A program made the position numbers and the translations under genes. A stretch of DNA of 64,000 nucleotides from Rickettsia felis URRWXCal2 (GTDB lineage Bacteria; Pseudomonadota; Alphaproteobacteria; Rickettsiales; Rickettsiaceae): positions 992,001-1,056,000 of the forward strand of contig CP000053.1 of assembly GCA_000012145.1 (NCBI GenBank), in the 5' to 3' direction. This document shows, piece by piece, positions 49,511 through 60,021 of this stretch; positions within the stretch are counted from its first letter, which is position 1, and every line of letters begins with the position of its first letter. The notes below the pieces were generated by a model. It was not told the origin of the DNA and did no database searches. It worked only from the letters and a program-made list of their open reading frames with translations.

Positions 49511-50314
49511 CTAACTATGAAGTTCATAACCTAATAAAAGGCATTTATTACATTTATAATCAAATATTTCATGAAATGTTGTTTTTAATTGCCAGTCTTT
49601 TTTACAAGATGGACAATTTGAATAATTAGAACGTGCATATGAGTTTCCTGATATCGGTTCTGCTATAGGATAAAAAACTTTCTTTTTTAAACATTTTTGT
49701 ATTCGCTTACTAATTTTTCTTCCTTCTATAGAAATATCACTGTCTAATTCTGCTAATTGTCTTTCCATTAACGGTTCTAATTTTTTATAGCTTGAAAGCC
49801 ATAATATGCGAGCCGCTGCATAATCATTTTTCCAAGAGGTAATTGTTCCTCCGAGATATCGGTCTTTATCATTTATTATATATAAAGGTAGATATCTCCC
49901 CTCATCTGTACGTAATACAAGCTGCTCTTCATAAGCTTTTGACCATGAAATAAGATATAAATAGAGAAATTTTGCATTTTCAATATTTTCTTCAATATCA
50001 ATAGGTGTTTCACTAACATAGTCTGCTGTTATTTTATAACTAATTACTACGCCCAATTGCTCTAATTCATCTTTATCTTTCAATGCCTGATAGCTTAAAT
50101 GTGAAGCATGCAAAGCATCTTTATTAGGAATTACTGCATAAAAAACCAGTTTATTTTTTGTGGGACTAAAAAATTCTCCATTATTTAATATATTACCGTT
50201 TTGATATAAAGAACCGATAAAACTACAAAGTAAATGCCAGGTTTTTCCATAATCTTTTAGTAAGAATTGTTTACTTTTATTAAACGATATAGTAACAAGA
50301 TATATGCTAGACAT
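49511..50314 (-). CDS. Zn-ribbon protein of the DUF2310 type, possibly nucleic-acid binding
   Basis: The 267-residue protein has a C-terminal zinc ribbon: CPSCKKDWQL about residue 233, then KCNKCLLLGYELHS. The main body has mixed alpha/beta content (YLVTISFNKSKQFLLKDYGK, KLVFYAVIPNKDALHASHLS, RYLGGTITSWKNDYAAARIL). Size and the terminal double CxxC fit my memory of DUF2310, whose role is unknown. It starts at ATG and is a single gene with no operon partner. Confidence 0.55.
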   Translation of the reverse strand: MSSIYLVTISFNKSKQFLLKDYGKTWHLLCSFIGSLYQNGNILNNGEFFSPTKNKLVFYAVIPNKDALHASHLSYQALKDKDELEQLGVVISYKITADYVSETPIDIEENIENAKFLYLYLISWSKAYEEQLVLRTDEGRYLPLYIINDKDRYLGGTITSWKNDYAAARILWLSSYKKLEPLMERQLAELDSDISIEGRKISKRIQKCLKKKVFYPIAEPISGNSYARSNYSNCPSCKKDWQLKTTFHEIFDYKCNKCLLLGYELHS

Positions 50315-50442
50315 AGTTTAAATAAAATTTACCTACTTAGCTAAGAATGCTGCCTTTTATAATCTAACTTAATCGGAGTTTATTCCTAAATAGTTATATT
50401 AGTATATAAGTATTGATTTTAACCCTGCTTTAAAGAAAAAAG

Positions 50443-50856
50443 TTACACCCCTAAGGCTTTTTTACCTTTAGATTGTTCTTGTTCAACTGCTTGAGTATGA
50501 GATTTGACTTGAGGGATTGCAAGATCGACTACATGTTCATATCTAACGCCGTTTTCAAATAAAACTTGACCGCATTTATTCACTTGAATAACATCTTCTT
50601 TAGAGAACTTATTTAAAATAACTTCCGTAATGTCGTAAAGGAATTTCCAAGATAATTCTATTCTTTCTTGTAATGTCAGCTTTTTATTTTCCGGTTTTTG
50701 ACTATTAAGGGCAACATTTGGCGAATCATCAATATTACCTCCTTCAGTAGGTAATATATTTTTTTTACGTGCTGCTATTTTCTTATACATTAAAAATATT
50801 AATAATAATGCTAAGCAACCTATGGCAATTAAAATATGAGTATTAGAATTAGACAC
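50443..50856 (-). CDS. Hypothetical membrane-anchored protein
   Basis: In this 137-residue protein the N-terminus is one membrane helix (HILIAIGCLALLLIFLMYKK). A polar cytosolic or periplasmic region follows, with ENKKLTLQERIELSWKFLYD and FSKEDVIQVNKCGQVLFENG. The GTG start overlaps the stop of the upstream gene (TAGTG), so it is translated together with that gene. No family is recognised. Confidence 0.65.
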   Translation of the reverse strand: MSNSNTHILIAIGCLALLLIFLMYKKIAARKKNILPTEGGNIDDSPNVALNSQKPENKKLTLQERIELSWKFLYDITEVILNKFSKEDVIQVNKCGQVLFENGVRYEHVVDLAIPQVKSHTQAVEQEQSKGKKALGV

Positions 50857-52046
50857 TATTTTGCTCTTCCTTGTTGTTGAGTTAAGTTTTGTGTTTTAGA
50901 AAGCATCGTAACCACTGCTTTACCTATATTAACTAAGTTAGCTATATCAGGAGCTAGCTTTGCAACTGCTAAGACCGGAGGCGGTAATAAGTTAGTTTTT
51001 ATTGCTAGACTTATAACATTTCCGAGTTCTTTACTTCCTGGTATTACTCCTACTATTTTTTTTATGTCACTTGCAATTTCCATAGCTTTTTCTGCGGCTT
51101 TACATAAGGATTCTATCTTTTCGCCAAAAGAAGCTTCCGGATTTAATACTTTTAATAATTCTGTTTTAGCTTCATTTAGATTATCCGAAATAGTATTCTT
51201 TACAGAGTTTAATTTGTCAATATTTATATCTTGCGGAATTGCATTTTCAATATTACTTTTTAGTTCTGCTATTTTTTCTTCTACTTCATCTTTGCTTTTT
51301 GGTATAGCTTTAGAAGCTTTTGCAACATTCTCTAGTGAAGCTTGGTTATTAGGGTTTTTATTTGCTATTTCAATAATTTTTCGAGGCGGTTCTTTTAATA
51401 TTTCTGAAATTGCGGCAACGTTCTTGGCTTTTTCATAGATATTTTCAAGCTTCTCATTAGATTTAGCCTCTTCCCTTATTTCTTTTATATCATTATGCAG
51501 TTTTGTTATTTTTGGCAATAGTTTTTCAGAGTCAATAAGATTATTTACTTTTTCAAGTATTCCGCTTGTTTGGATAAATATTCCAAGCATCGGTATTTGA
51601 GTGGATATAACTCCGACTAATATATTTTCTAATGATTCTATAATTTTTTTAGAAGCTCCAGGATAGAGTTTATCTAATTCTTGCTGAAATTTTAAAACTT
51701 GTTCTAAAACGTTTAAACATTTTTCTACAATAATCCCGTCAAATAAAAAGATATCTTTTGTTTTTAACTGTTCTTGATATGCTTTCTCAAGTGCTTCAGA
51801 TAAAGTAGTTAGAGATTCTTGGATTGTTCTATTAAAAAGTTTTTCTATTTTCTCTATATCGATATTTTCAGTGTGAGATAATTCATTTAAAGAATTTTGT
51901 AAAATATAAAATAAATGATCTTCCAAATCTTTTACATTCATTTTCAAAGATTTTGTAAAACCTTTTAATTTTATTAACAGTCTTTGTAGTTCTTCTTGTT
52001 GTTCTTTGTTTAATCCGCTGAAACTAGAAAAATTAATTATAGACAT
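50856..52046 (-). CDS. Large helical coiled-coil hypothetical protein
   Basis: The 396-residue protein is almost wholly helical. It has a heptad-rich region (LLIKLKGFTKSLKMNVKDLE, LEKVNNLIDSEKLLPKITKL) and a hydrophobic segment near residue 160-185 (ILVGVISTQIPMLGIFIQTS). A second hydrophobic segment near the C-terminus is LPPPVLAVAKLAPDIANLVN. These could be membrane-inserting helices as in pore-type or membrane-associated proteins, which is inference. It forms a two-gene unit with the downstream anchored protein. Confidence 0.65.
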   Translation of the reverse strand: MSIINFSSFSGLNKEQQEELQRLLIKLKGFTKSLKMNVKDLEDHLFYILQNSLNELSHTENIDIEKIEKLFNRTIQESLTTLSEALEKAYQEQLKTKDIFLFDGIIVEKCLNVLEQVLKFQQELDKLYPGASKKIIESLENILVGVISTQIPMLGIFIQTSGILEKVNNLIDSEKLLPKITKLHNDIKEIREEAKSNEKLENIYEKAKNVAAISEILKEPPRKIIEIANKNPNNQASLENVAKASKAIPKSKDEVEEKIAELKSNIENAIPQDINIDKLNSVKNTISDNLNEAKTELLKVLNPEASFGEKIESLCKAAEKAMEIASDIKKIVGVIPGSKELGNVISLAIKTNLLPPPVLAVAKLAPDIANLVNIGKAVVTMLSKTQNLTQQQGRAK

Positions 52047-52263
52047 AAAATTTATTATTTTGTTACCAAATATTAATTAATCTTAAAGCTTTATAACCGT
52101 AAAATAAAATGTAAAATAGTTATCATTGCCCTTGAGATTAATTTTTGTTATATTACGTGCTAACATTGCTACAATAGATTTATATTGTTTTATTAGGATA
52201 TAGGTATATTCTTGAAAGATTAAACTAATCTAACTAACATATTATCAATTATTCAAAAAATTT

Positions 52264-53628
52264 ATGCGTAAATTAACTACATTTATTATCACCTTATTAC
52301 TAACCGGTTCAGCTGCTGCTGTTGATTTGCAGGAAGCTTTAACTGAAGGATATAAGAATAATGAGGAGCTGAAAGCTGCTAGAATTAAGTTTTTGAATGC
52401 GATTGAGCAGTTCCCTCAAGCTTTTTCAGGATTTATGCCTAGTGCCGGAATGAAGATTGAAAGAAGTAATAGTAAAACCAAATATAATAAAAAATATACT
52501 GATAGGCTTGGTCTTACTCCAAGAGAGACAGATAGCAATCAAGGTGCATTAACAATTGAGCAATCATTATTTAGCGGTGGTTCTAGTGTTGCGGCTCTTA
52601 AAGCTGCTCAATCAGGGTTTAGAGCATCACGAGGCGAATATTATGCCGGCGAACAAAAAATATTATTAAATTTAATAACTGCTTATCTTGATTGTTTTGA
52701 GAGCAAAGAGAAATATGATATTTCTGAAAGTAGGGTTCGTACTAACATACAACAAGTTAACACTGTTGAAGAGAAATTAAGACTAGGGGAAGCAACGGCG
52801 ATAGATATAGCAACTGCAAGAGCAGGGCTTGCAGCGGCAGAAACGAATAAACTAGCTGCCTATGCCGATTTTCAAGGAAAAAAAGCAAATTTTATTAGAG
52901 TATTCGGAATAGAGGCTACTGATATAACTATGCCTAATTTACCTGATAGATTACCTGCTTCATTAGATGAGTTAACAAAAAAAGCTGCTAAGTTAAATCC
53001 TGATATTGATTCGGCAAGGCATAATGTAACTTCGGCGAAGGCTTTGGAAATGGTGCAGAAAGGAAAATTACTGCCGCAAGTGAGCGTAAAGTTGCAATCA
53101 GGTAGAACTAACTATAATCCACAAGATCCAGCTGTTCAAAATATAAACAATAAAAGCTATACTACTATTCTTTCGGTAAATATCCCTATTTATCCAAATG
53201 GAGGGGCTCAATATTCAGAAATTAGAAAAGCTAAAAACCAAACAAGAAATAGTGCAGTTCAGCTTGATAGTGCGATAAAGCAGACACAAGCGGGTGTTGT
53301 AAGTGTATGGGAAGGATTTGAAGCGGCAAAATCTCGTATTGTTGCAGCTAATCAAGGCGTGGAGGCTGCACAAATATCATATGACGGTACAGTGCAAGAG
53401 GAAATAGTCGGCTCCAAAACTATACTCGATGTTTTAGATGCTGAGCAAAAATTGTATGAAGCAAAAATAACTCGTGTGGATGCGTATAAGAATTCAGTAC
53501 TTGCGGCATATCAAATGAAATTGTTAACCGGTGAGCTAACGGCTCAAAGTTTAAAACTTAAAGTAAAATATTTTAGTCCTGAAGAAGAGTTTAAGACTAT
53601 TAAAAAGAAAATGTTTATAGGTTTCTAA
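52264..53628 (+). CDS. tolC: TolC outer-membrane efflux/secretion channel
   Basis: The 454-residue protein has a signal peptide (MRKLTTFIITLLLTGSAAA) and two outer-membrane efflux domains. Conserved features include LQEALTEGYKNNEELKAARI, the periplasmic helix VEEKLRLGEATAIDIATARA and the second-repeat GSKTILDVLDAEQKLYEAKI. As the trimeric exit duct it works with type I and efflux pumps; in Rickettsia it was shown to export ankyrin protein RARP-1. A GTG one base after its stop begins the next gene, and a RARP-1-like gene follows. Confidence 0.95.
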   Translation: MRKLTTFIITLLLTGSAAAVDLQEALTEGYKNNEELKAARIKFLNAIEQFPQAFSGFMPSAGMKIERSNSKTKYNKKYTDRLGLTPRETDSNQGALTIEQSLFSGGSSVAALKAAQSGFRASRGEYYAGEQKILLNLITAYLDCFESKEKYDISESRVRTNIQQVNTVEEKLRLGEATAIDIATARAGLAAAETNKLAAYADFQGKKANFIRVFGIEATDITMPNLPDRLPASLDELTKKAAKLNPDIDSARHNVTSAKALEMVQKGKLLPQVSVKLQSGRTNYNPQDPAVQNINNKSYTTILSVNIPIYPNGGAQYSEIRKAKNQTRNSAVQLDSAIKQTQAGVVSVWEGFEAAKSRIVAANQGVEAAQISYDGTVQEEIVGSKTILDVLDAEQKLYEAKITRVDAYKNSVLAAYQMKLLTGELTAQSLKLKVKYFSPEEEFKTIKKKMFIGF

Positions 53629-53629
53629 C

Positions 53630-54028
53630 GTGAGTAAGGAAAATAAAAAGAACCAAGATATGTCAGTAGAAGACATATTAAAATCGATTAAAGGAGTAAT
53701 TAACGAGCGTAAAAATCCTATTTATGAAAATGATAGTGAAGATGAAGATATATTAGAGCTAACGGAAATAGTGAATCAAGATGAGGAAGAAAAGTTAATA
53801 TCAACTAAATCTGCTGAAGCGGTAGGTGATATTTTTAAAAATTTTACCGATACTATTAAAGATAAAAAGCTGGATAATAATATCTCATCTAAAAATGCAC
53901 TTGAAGAATTAGTCATTGAGATGTTAAAACCGGAACTTAAAGCTTGGCTTGATAAAAATCTACCTGTACTTGTTAAAGAGTTAGTAGAAATTGAAATAAA
54001 GAAATTGGTGCAGAATAGTAAGAGGTAG
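53630..54028 (+). CDS. PopZ-like protein (DUF2497)
   Basis: The 132-residue protein starts at GTG right after tolC. It has the N-terminal SVEDILKSIKGVINE helix, an acidic middle (NDSEDEDILELTEIVNQDEE), and the C-terminal block LVIEMLKPELKAWLDKNLPV then LVKELVEIEIKKLV. This is the bipartite signature of alphaproteobacterial PopZ polar organisers. It probably assembles at cell poles and tethers chromosome-segregation factors. It is likely co-transcribed with tolC. Confidence 0.85.
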   Translation: MSKENKKNQDMSVEDILKSIKGVINERKNPIYENDSEDEDILELTEIVNQDEEEKLISTKSAEAVGDIFKNFTDTIKDKKLDNNISSKNALEELVIEMLKPELKAWLDKNLPVLVKELVEIEIKKLVQNSKR

Positions 54029-54041
54029 GTAGTAGCTATAA

Positions 54042-54142
54042 CGTCATTGCGAGGAAAAGCTGTAAGTTTTGACGAAGCAATCTCAGGAGTTTGTTATTAT
54101 TTCATGAGATTGCCACGCAGCCTACGGCTGCTCGCAATGACG
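54042..54142. repeat. Palindromic repeat, family A
   Basis: CGTCATTGCGAGGAAAAGCT is mirrored by GGCTGCTCGCAATGACG between popZ-like and rarp-1-like genes. It would form a hairpin in any transcript joining them. Confidence 0.85.
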
Positions 54143-54172
54143 TTTTAGGATAATTATTTAATAAGGAATTAT

Positions 54173-55873
54173 ATGTTAAATAAATTATGTAAGATATTAT
54201 TTTTTATCAATCTGTTATTGGTTGCAGTTCAAAGTTATGCTTCCCCTCCGCCATCATTACCGGCTGCCGAAATAGATACTAAAGACAAGGATGTTAGTTC
54301 TAATTCCGATATTTCTTTTTTTGATAAATTTAAGCAATTTTTTAGTAAATCAAAAAAGAAAAATATCTCTCCTAAACAGCCAAATGAGCAAACTAAAGCA
54401 GCTAATCAAGAAGAACCAAAGCTAGCTTCACAAGAGCATACTGAAGCTGATGCGTCTGAACCTTTTATAGATACCGGTAATACGGCGTTGCCTAGTGTCA
54501 CCGCAAGTAATGAACATGAAAATAGTGTAAATTTAGCTTCTCATGACATTCAGGAATCTAATGAAACCGAGGCATCTAAGCCTTTTATAGATGTTGGTAA
54601 TACAGCATTGCCTAGTGCTGCAAGTAATGATGTTCATACAAATACCGAACATGAAAATAGTACAAATTTAGCTTCTAATATTATAACTCCTAATGTACCG
54701 AGACCGATAGTATCTATGCCTCCGGCTCAAGCAGGAAGTTATGTAGTGCCTCCGCAGCGACCGGTGCAAATATATAAACCAACCAATTTGCCGCCTGTGC
54801 ATAAGCCTATTCCGCTTAATCCCTCTCCTGAGGCTAATAAAGAAGAAGAAAGCGTAGCACCGATAGCACCGCAATCTATACCTAATATGCCCGCTGTTTC
54901 TCCGCCTGTGGTTAGCCCGCCGGTAATTCAAGATACTACTACCCCTAGTACTATGCCGACAACGGTACCTCCGGCAGTACCTAGTAACGTACCTGCACCT
55001 CCGGTAATGCCTACAAATCAACCTTCTACACAGCCTATAACACCTCCTAGCCCGAATACACCCGTTACTACTCCGTCTAAAGTAGTTCCTACAACTGATT
55101 CTTCGGCGGAAATAAATAACTCTCAAGAGACATTTGTTGCTGTTTCAGATGTCCCAAAAAAACAAGATTGGAATACTCCGCTTATACCGGTTGTTGTAGT
55201 AAAGCCGAATCAACCTCAGGCTTTAGAGAAGCAAGTCAATAATAATCAAACTACAAATAATCAAGAGAAATCACCTCCGGTAAGCTCTTCAAATGTCACG
55301 ATTCAAAAACAGGATGATAAGGTGAATAATGAAACCTCGGAATCAACAACAAAATTCGTTAAAGATGAAACACAAATGTTACTTTTGCCTGATGATGATA
55401 TAGTTCTTGGTAAACTAACAGAGCAAGCGACTTTAGAGCAGATGGATATGTATGCATATATAGAGCTGTTCCAAAAGAAAGAAGAATGGATAGCAAGTGC
55501 TAAAAGAAGAAAAGTTGTAGAGAGTTTTATTAAATATGATAATGATATAAATAAAAAGAAAGATATTTATGCCAATCTATCTTATTGTAAGGCAGTAGAT
55601 AATGCTTTTAGAGCAGTTGATAGAAACAATCTTTTTGGGTTGCGTGCGTTACTTGACGTTTATCCAATATTGCAAGAAAAAAGTAGAAGCGGTGAGACAT
55701 TACTAACTGCTGCTATTTATAACGATAATTACTATTTAGCAAAATTTTTGGTCATACGAGGTATTAAAATCTCTACTCTAAATGATGAATGCCAATATCC
55801 ATTAGATATTGCGTTAGCTCAAGGAAACGCTAACATAGCTTGTATGTTAATCAAAGCTAAGGGGTATCAATAA
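54173..55873 (+). CDS. RARP-1-like secreted ankyrin-repeat protein
   Basis: The 566-residue protein has a Sec signal peptide (KILFFINLLLVAVQSYA, cleavage near residue 23). A long disordered Pro/Thr/Ser-rich region (about 60-410) includes a duplicated unit with PFIDTGNTALPS and PFIDVGNTALPS, and many PPAVPS/PVMPT motifs. The C-terminal domain is helical (415-566) with ankyrin-like units (LFGLRALLDVYPILQEKSRS, GETLLTAAIYNDNYYLAKFL, YPLDIALAQGNANIACMLIK). This architecture and the place two genes after tolC fit R. typhi RARP-1, a TolC-dependent secreted protein (established knowledge, from memory). Repeat-driven length variation is expected between strains. Confidence 0.8.
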   Translation: MLNKLCKILFFINLLLVAVQSYASPPPSLPAAEIDTKDKDVSSNSDISFFDKFKQFFSKSKKKNISPKQPNEQTKAANQEEPKLASQEHTEADASEPFIDTGNTALPSVTASNEHENSVNLASHDIQESNETEASKPFIDVGNTALPSAASNDVHTNTEHENSTNLASNIITPNVPRPIVSMPPAQAGSYVVPPQRPVQIYKPTNLPPVHKPIPLNPSPEANKEEESVAPIAPQSIPNMPAVSPPVVSPPVIQDTTTPSTMPTTVPPAVPSNVPAPPVMPTNQPSTQPITPPSPNTPVTTPSKVVPTTDSSAEINNSQETFVAVSDVPKKQDWNTPLIPVVVVKPNQPQALEKQVNNNQTTNNQEKSPPVSSSNVTIQKQDDKVNNETSESTTKFVKDETQMLLLPDDDIVLGKLTEQATLEQMDMYAYIELFQKKEEWIASAKRRKVVESFIKYDNDINKKKDIYANLSYCKAVDNAFRAVDRNNLFGLRALLDVYPILQEKSRSGETLLTAAIYNDNYYLAKFLVIRGIKISTLNDECQYPLDIALAQGNANIACMLIKAKGYQ

Positions 55874-55885
55874 GATTATTTTTAT

Positions 55886-55986
55886 CGTCATTGCGAGCGA
55901 ACGTAGAGAGCGTGGCAATCTCGTGAAATAATAACAAACTCCTGAGATTGCTTCGTCAAAACTTGCAGTTTTTCCTCGCAATGACG
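55886..55986. repeat. Palindromic repeat, family A
   Basis: CGTCATTGCGAGCGAACGTA is mirrored by TTTTTCCTCGCAATGACG directly after the ankyrin gene. Its inner sequence GGCAATCTCGTGAAATAATA mirrors the copy at 54042-54142, so the two flank the ankyrin gene in opposite orientation. Confidence 0.85.
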
Positions 55987-56014
55987 TAGAGTTTTCAAAC
56001 AATTTCTTTAAAGC

Positions 56015-56180
56015 TTAGGCACTGTTAACAAAGTCATTTTAATTGATAATTAAAGAAATTTTTTAACGAAAATTAATAAGATTTTTGCAGGAATAGCGTT
56101 CCTATTTCAAAAAAATCTTATAATTTGCAGTAAAAAAGATCTTAATTAGCTTTAAATTTGACTTTGTTAACAGTGCCTAA
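56015..56180. repeat. Long palindromic element, family E, perfect 22-base arms
   Basis: TTAGGCACTGTTAACAAAGT (56015 on, 22 bases with CA) is exactly mirrored at 56159-56180. The inner arms ATAAGATTTTTGCAGGAATA and TTCAAAAAAATCTTATAATT also pair. The core matches 22861-23009, but the outer arms differ. Confidence 0.9.
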
Positions 56181-56239
56181 TTGCTTTTCTATGTTAAATA
56201 GTTTAATTTAGGAAAGAAAATAATTAATTAAATCTCTAA

Positions 56240-58230
<1,991 letters not shown>

Positions 58231-58231
<1 letters not shown>

Positions 58232-58356
58232 CAGCGTCATTCAGAAAGCTTGATACAAGCGAACTTTTCGAGACAAGCCTTTGCTCACGTACTATTTGTA
58301 CGTTCCGCAGGCTTGCTCTTAAGTTCATCTTGCCTGAAGCTTTCTGAATTTAGCTG
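58231..58356. repeat. Rickettsial palindromic element, non-coding copy
   Basis: It is the inverted near-copy of the element inside the ABC exporter: GCGTCATTCAGAAAGCTTGA at one end, GAAGCTTTCTGAATTTAGCT at the other, with a central CGTACTATTTGTACG dyad. It begins at the parE stop codon. Confidence 0.9.
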
Positions 58357-58401
58357 TAGGACGTCATTACAAGGAAAAATTCTAAACACATACGGAGTAT
58401 T

Positions 58402-59760
58402 ATGTTATTACGTTTAATTATAACACTATTTTTTATTATAAATTCTATTTGTGCATTTGCAGAAGAAGAAAAAGAAACTGAAAATAAAATATCAAATCAG
58501 GAAGCTTATAAGCAATTTCAAGACGTATTTGAACGCATCGAAAAGGATTACGTACAAGTTCCGGATAGGCAAAAAATGATAGATGAAGCAATTAACGGTA
58601 TGTTAAACTCGCTTGATCCTCATTCAAGCTATTATACCGATGAGGATTTAGAAGATATTTTTACTTTTACAAAAGGCGAATTCGGCGGAATCGGTGTTGA
58701 AATAATGTATGATAGCGGAGCGATTAAGATAATATCGCCTATTGACGATTTGCCGGCTTTCAAAGCAGGGCTTAAAGGCGGGGATTATATAGTAGGCGTG
58801 AATGACGAGTTAGTCTCTACGCTTGGACCTAATAAAGCTATAAAAGAGATGCGTGGTACGCCTGGTACTAAGGTTAAATTGTTGATAATTAAGGAAGAAG
58901 AGGCAAAACCGCAAGAGCTAGAGCTTACTCGCGAAATAGTAAAAATCAAGCCGATAAAAGCACATTTAGAAAAAAATAATATTGCATATATACGTATAAC
59001 TACTTTTAATGAGTCAACAATTTCTGAGCTGAAATCAGCAGTAAAGAAGTTAAAAACTGAAAGTAAAGATGACCTAAAAGGTATAATTCTGGATTTACGT
59101 AATAATGCCGGAGGTATACTAGATCAAGCTATTGCTGTTAGTGATTATTTTATTGATTCCGGTGTAATTGTAACAACAAAAGGTAGAACTACATCAAGTA
59201 ATAGCGAAACTAAAGCAAATGAGTTTTCGTTAAAGGCTCCCAAAATACCTATGATAGTTTTAATAAACGGTAATTCTGCCTCTGCCTCGGAAATAGTTGC
59301 CGGAGCTTTGCAAGATCATAAAAGAGCAATAATACTTGGCACTAAGTCTTTTGGTAAAGGATCAGTTCAGGCTTTAACGCAAATCAATTCTAGGGCTGCC
59401 GTAAAACTCACTATATCTAAATATTACACCCCAAGCGGTCGTTCTATTCAGGCAGAAGGAATAGAGCCTGATATTTTAATTGAGTCGGCAAAAGTCGAAT
59501 ATCCTGAGGTGAAAAAAATAGATAAGCGTTTTTCAGAAAGTTCTTTAAAAAATTACTTAAAGAATGATAATGAAAAAAATAAAGATAATTCATCTAAAAA
59601 TAAAGATAGCAAAAAAGAAACAAAAGCCAAAAATAATAAACAAGAAGAGAATGAATTATCAGAATTATACAAAAAAGATTATCAATTTGCTCGTGCTTAT
59701 GATGTAATTACAGGGTTGATTATTAATAAGAAGCTGGAAAAACAAGAGGATGCTAAATAA
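58402..59760 (+). CDS. ctpA: C-terminal processing peptidase (S41 family)
   Basis: The 452-residue protein has a signal peptide (LRLIITLFFIINSICAFA), a PDZ domain (about 90-175; GEFGGIGVEIMYDSGAIKII), and the S41 serine-lysine protease core. The catalytic serine lies in NGNSASASEIVAGALQ (292-297 region) with the Lys in GTKSFGKGSVQ, and ITTFNESTISELKSA and ILDLRNNAGGILDQA support the call. The C-terminal tail is lysine/asparagine-rich and low complexity. It trims periplasmic proteins from their C-termini. The start is ATG. Confidence 0.93.
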   Translation: MLLRLIITLFFIINSICAFAEEEKETENKISNQEAYKQFQDVFERIEKDYVQVPDRQKMIDEAINGMLNSLDPHSSYYTDEDLEDIFTFTKGEFGGIGVEIMYDSGAIKIISPIDDLPAFKAGLKGGDYIVGVNDELVSTLGPNKAIKEMRGTPGTKVKLLIIKEEEAKPQELELTREIVKIKPIKAHLEKNNIAYIRITTFNESTISELKSAVKKLKTESKDDLKGIILDLRNNAGGILDQAIAVSDYFIDSGVIVTTKGRTTSSNSETKANEFSLKAPKIPMIVLINGNSASASEIVAGALQDHKRAIILGTKSFGKGSVQALTQINSRAAVKLTISKYYTPSGRSIQAEGIEPDILIESAKVEYPEVKKIDKRFSESSLKNYLKNDNEKNKDNSSKNKDSKKETKAKNNKQEENELSELYKKDYQFARAYDVITGLIINKKLEKQEDAK

Positions 59761-59781
59761 CACACAATGTCATCCTCGTGT

Positions 59782-59968
59782 ATGCGGGGCGTTGTTGCAT
59801 GGCTCGTTTTATGTCATTCCTGCGAAAGCAGGAATCCAAAAAAAAGTATAAATACAGCAAGTTTTTAAAATTAAAAGCTCGATTAATCTCGCTTTATAGT
59901 GGATTCCTGCTTTCGCAGGAATGACATCGAGTAGATTTTTCGATTCATGCAACAACGCCCCGCTTCCG
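59782..59968. repeat. Palindromic repeat, family B, with outer arms
   Basis: The outer arms ATGCGGGGCGTTGTTGCAT and ATGCAACAACGCCCCGCTT enclose family B inner arms (TCATTCCTGCGAAAGCAGGA and inverse). It lies between ctpA and the histidine kinase gene, with the right outer arm 54 bases before the kinase start. Confidence 0.85.
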
Positions 59969-60021
59969 AGGGAATGACATAGAGCCCCATCTTGCTCTTA
60001 AAAGAAAAGAAAGGTCTCGTA

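Noticed and set aside
54668..55126. Arg-rich 152-codon open frame on the minus strand
   Set aside because: It is the antisense of the Pro/Thr-rich linker of the secreted ankyrin protein; CCN-type codons read backwards give Arg and Gly. No start context or homology.
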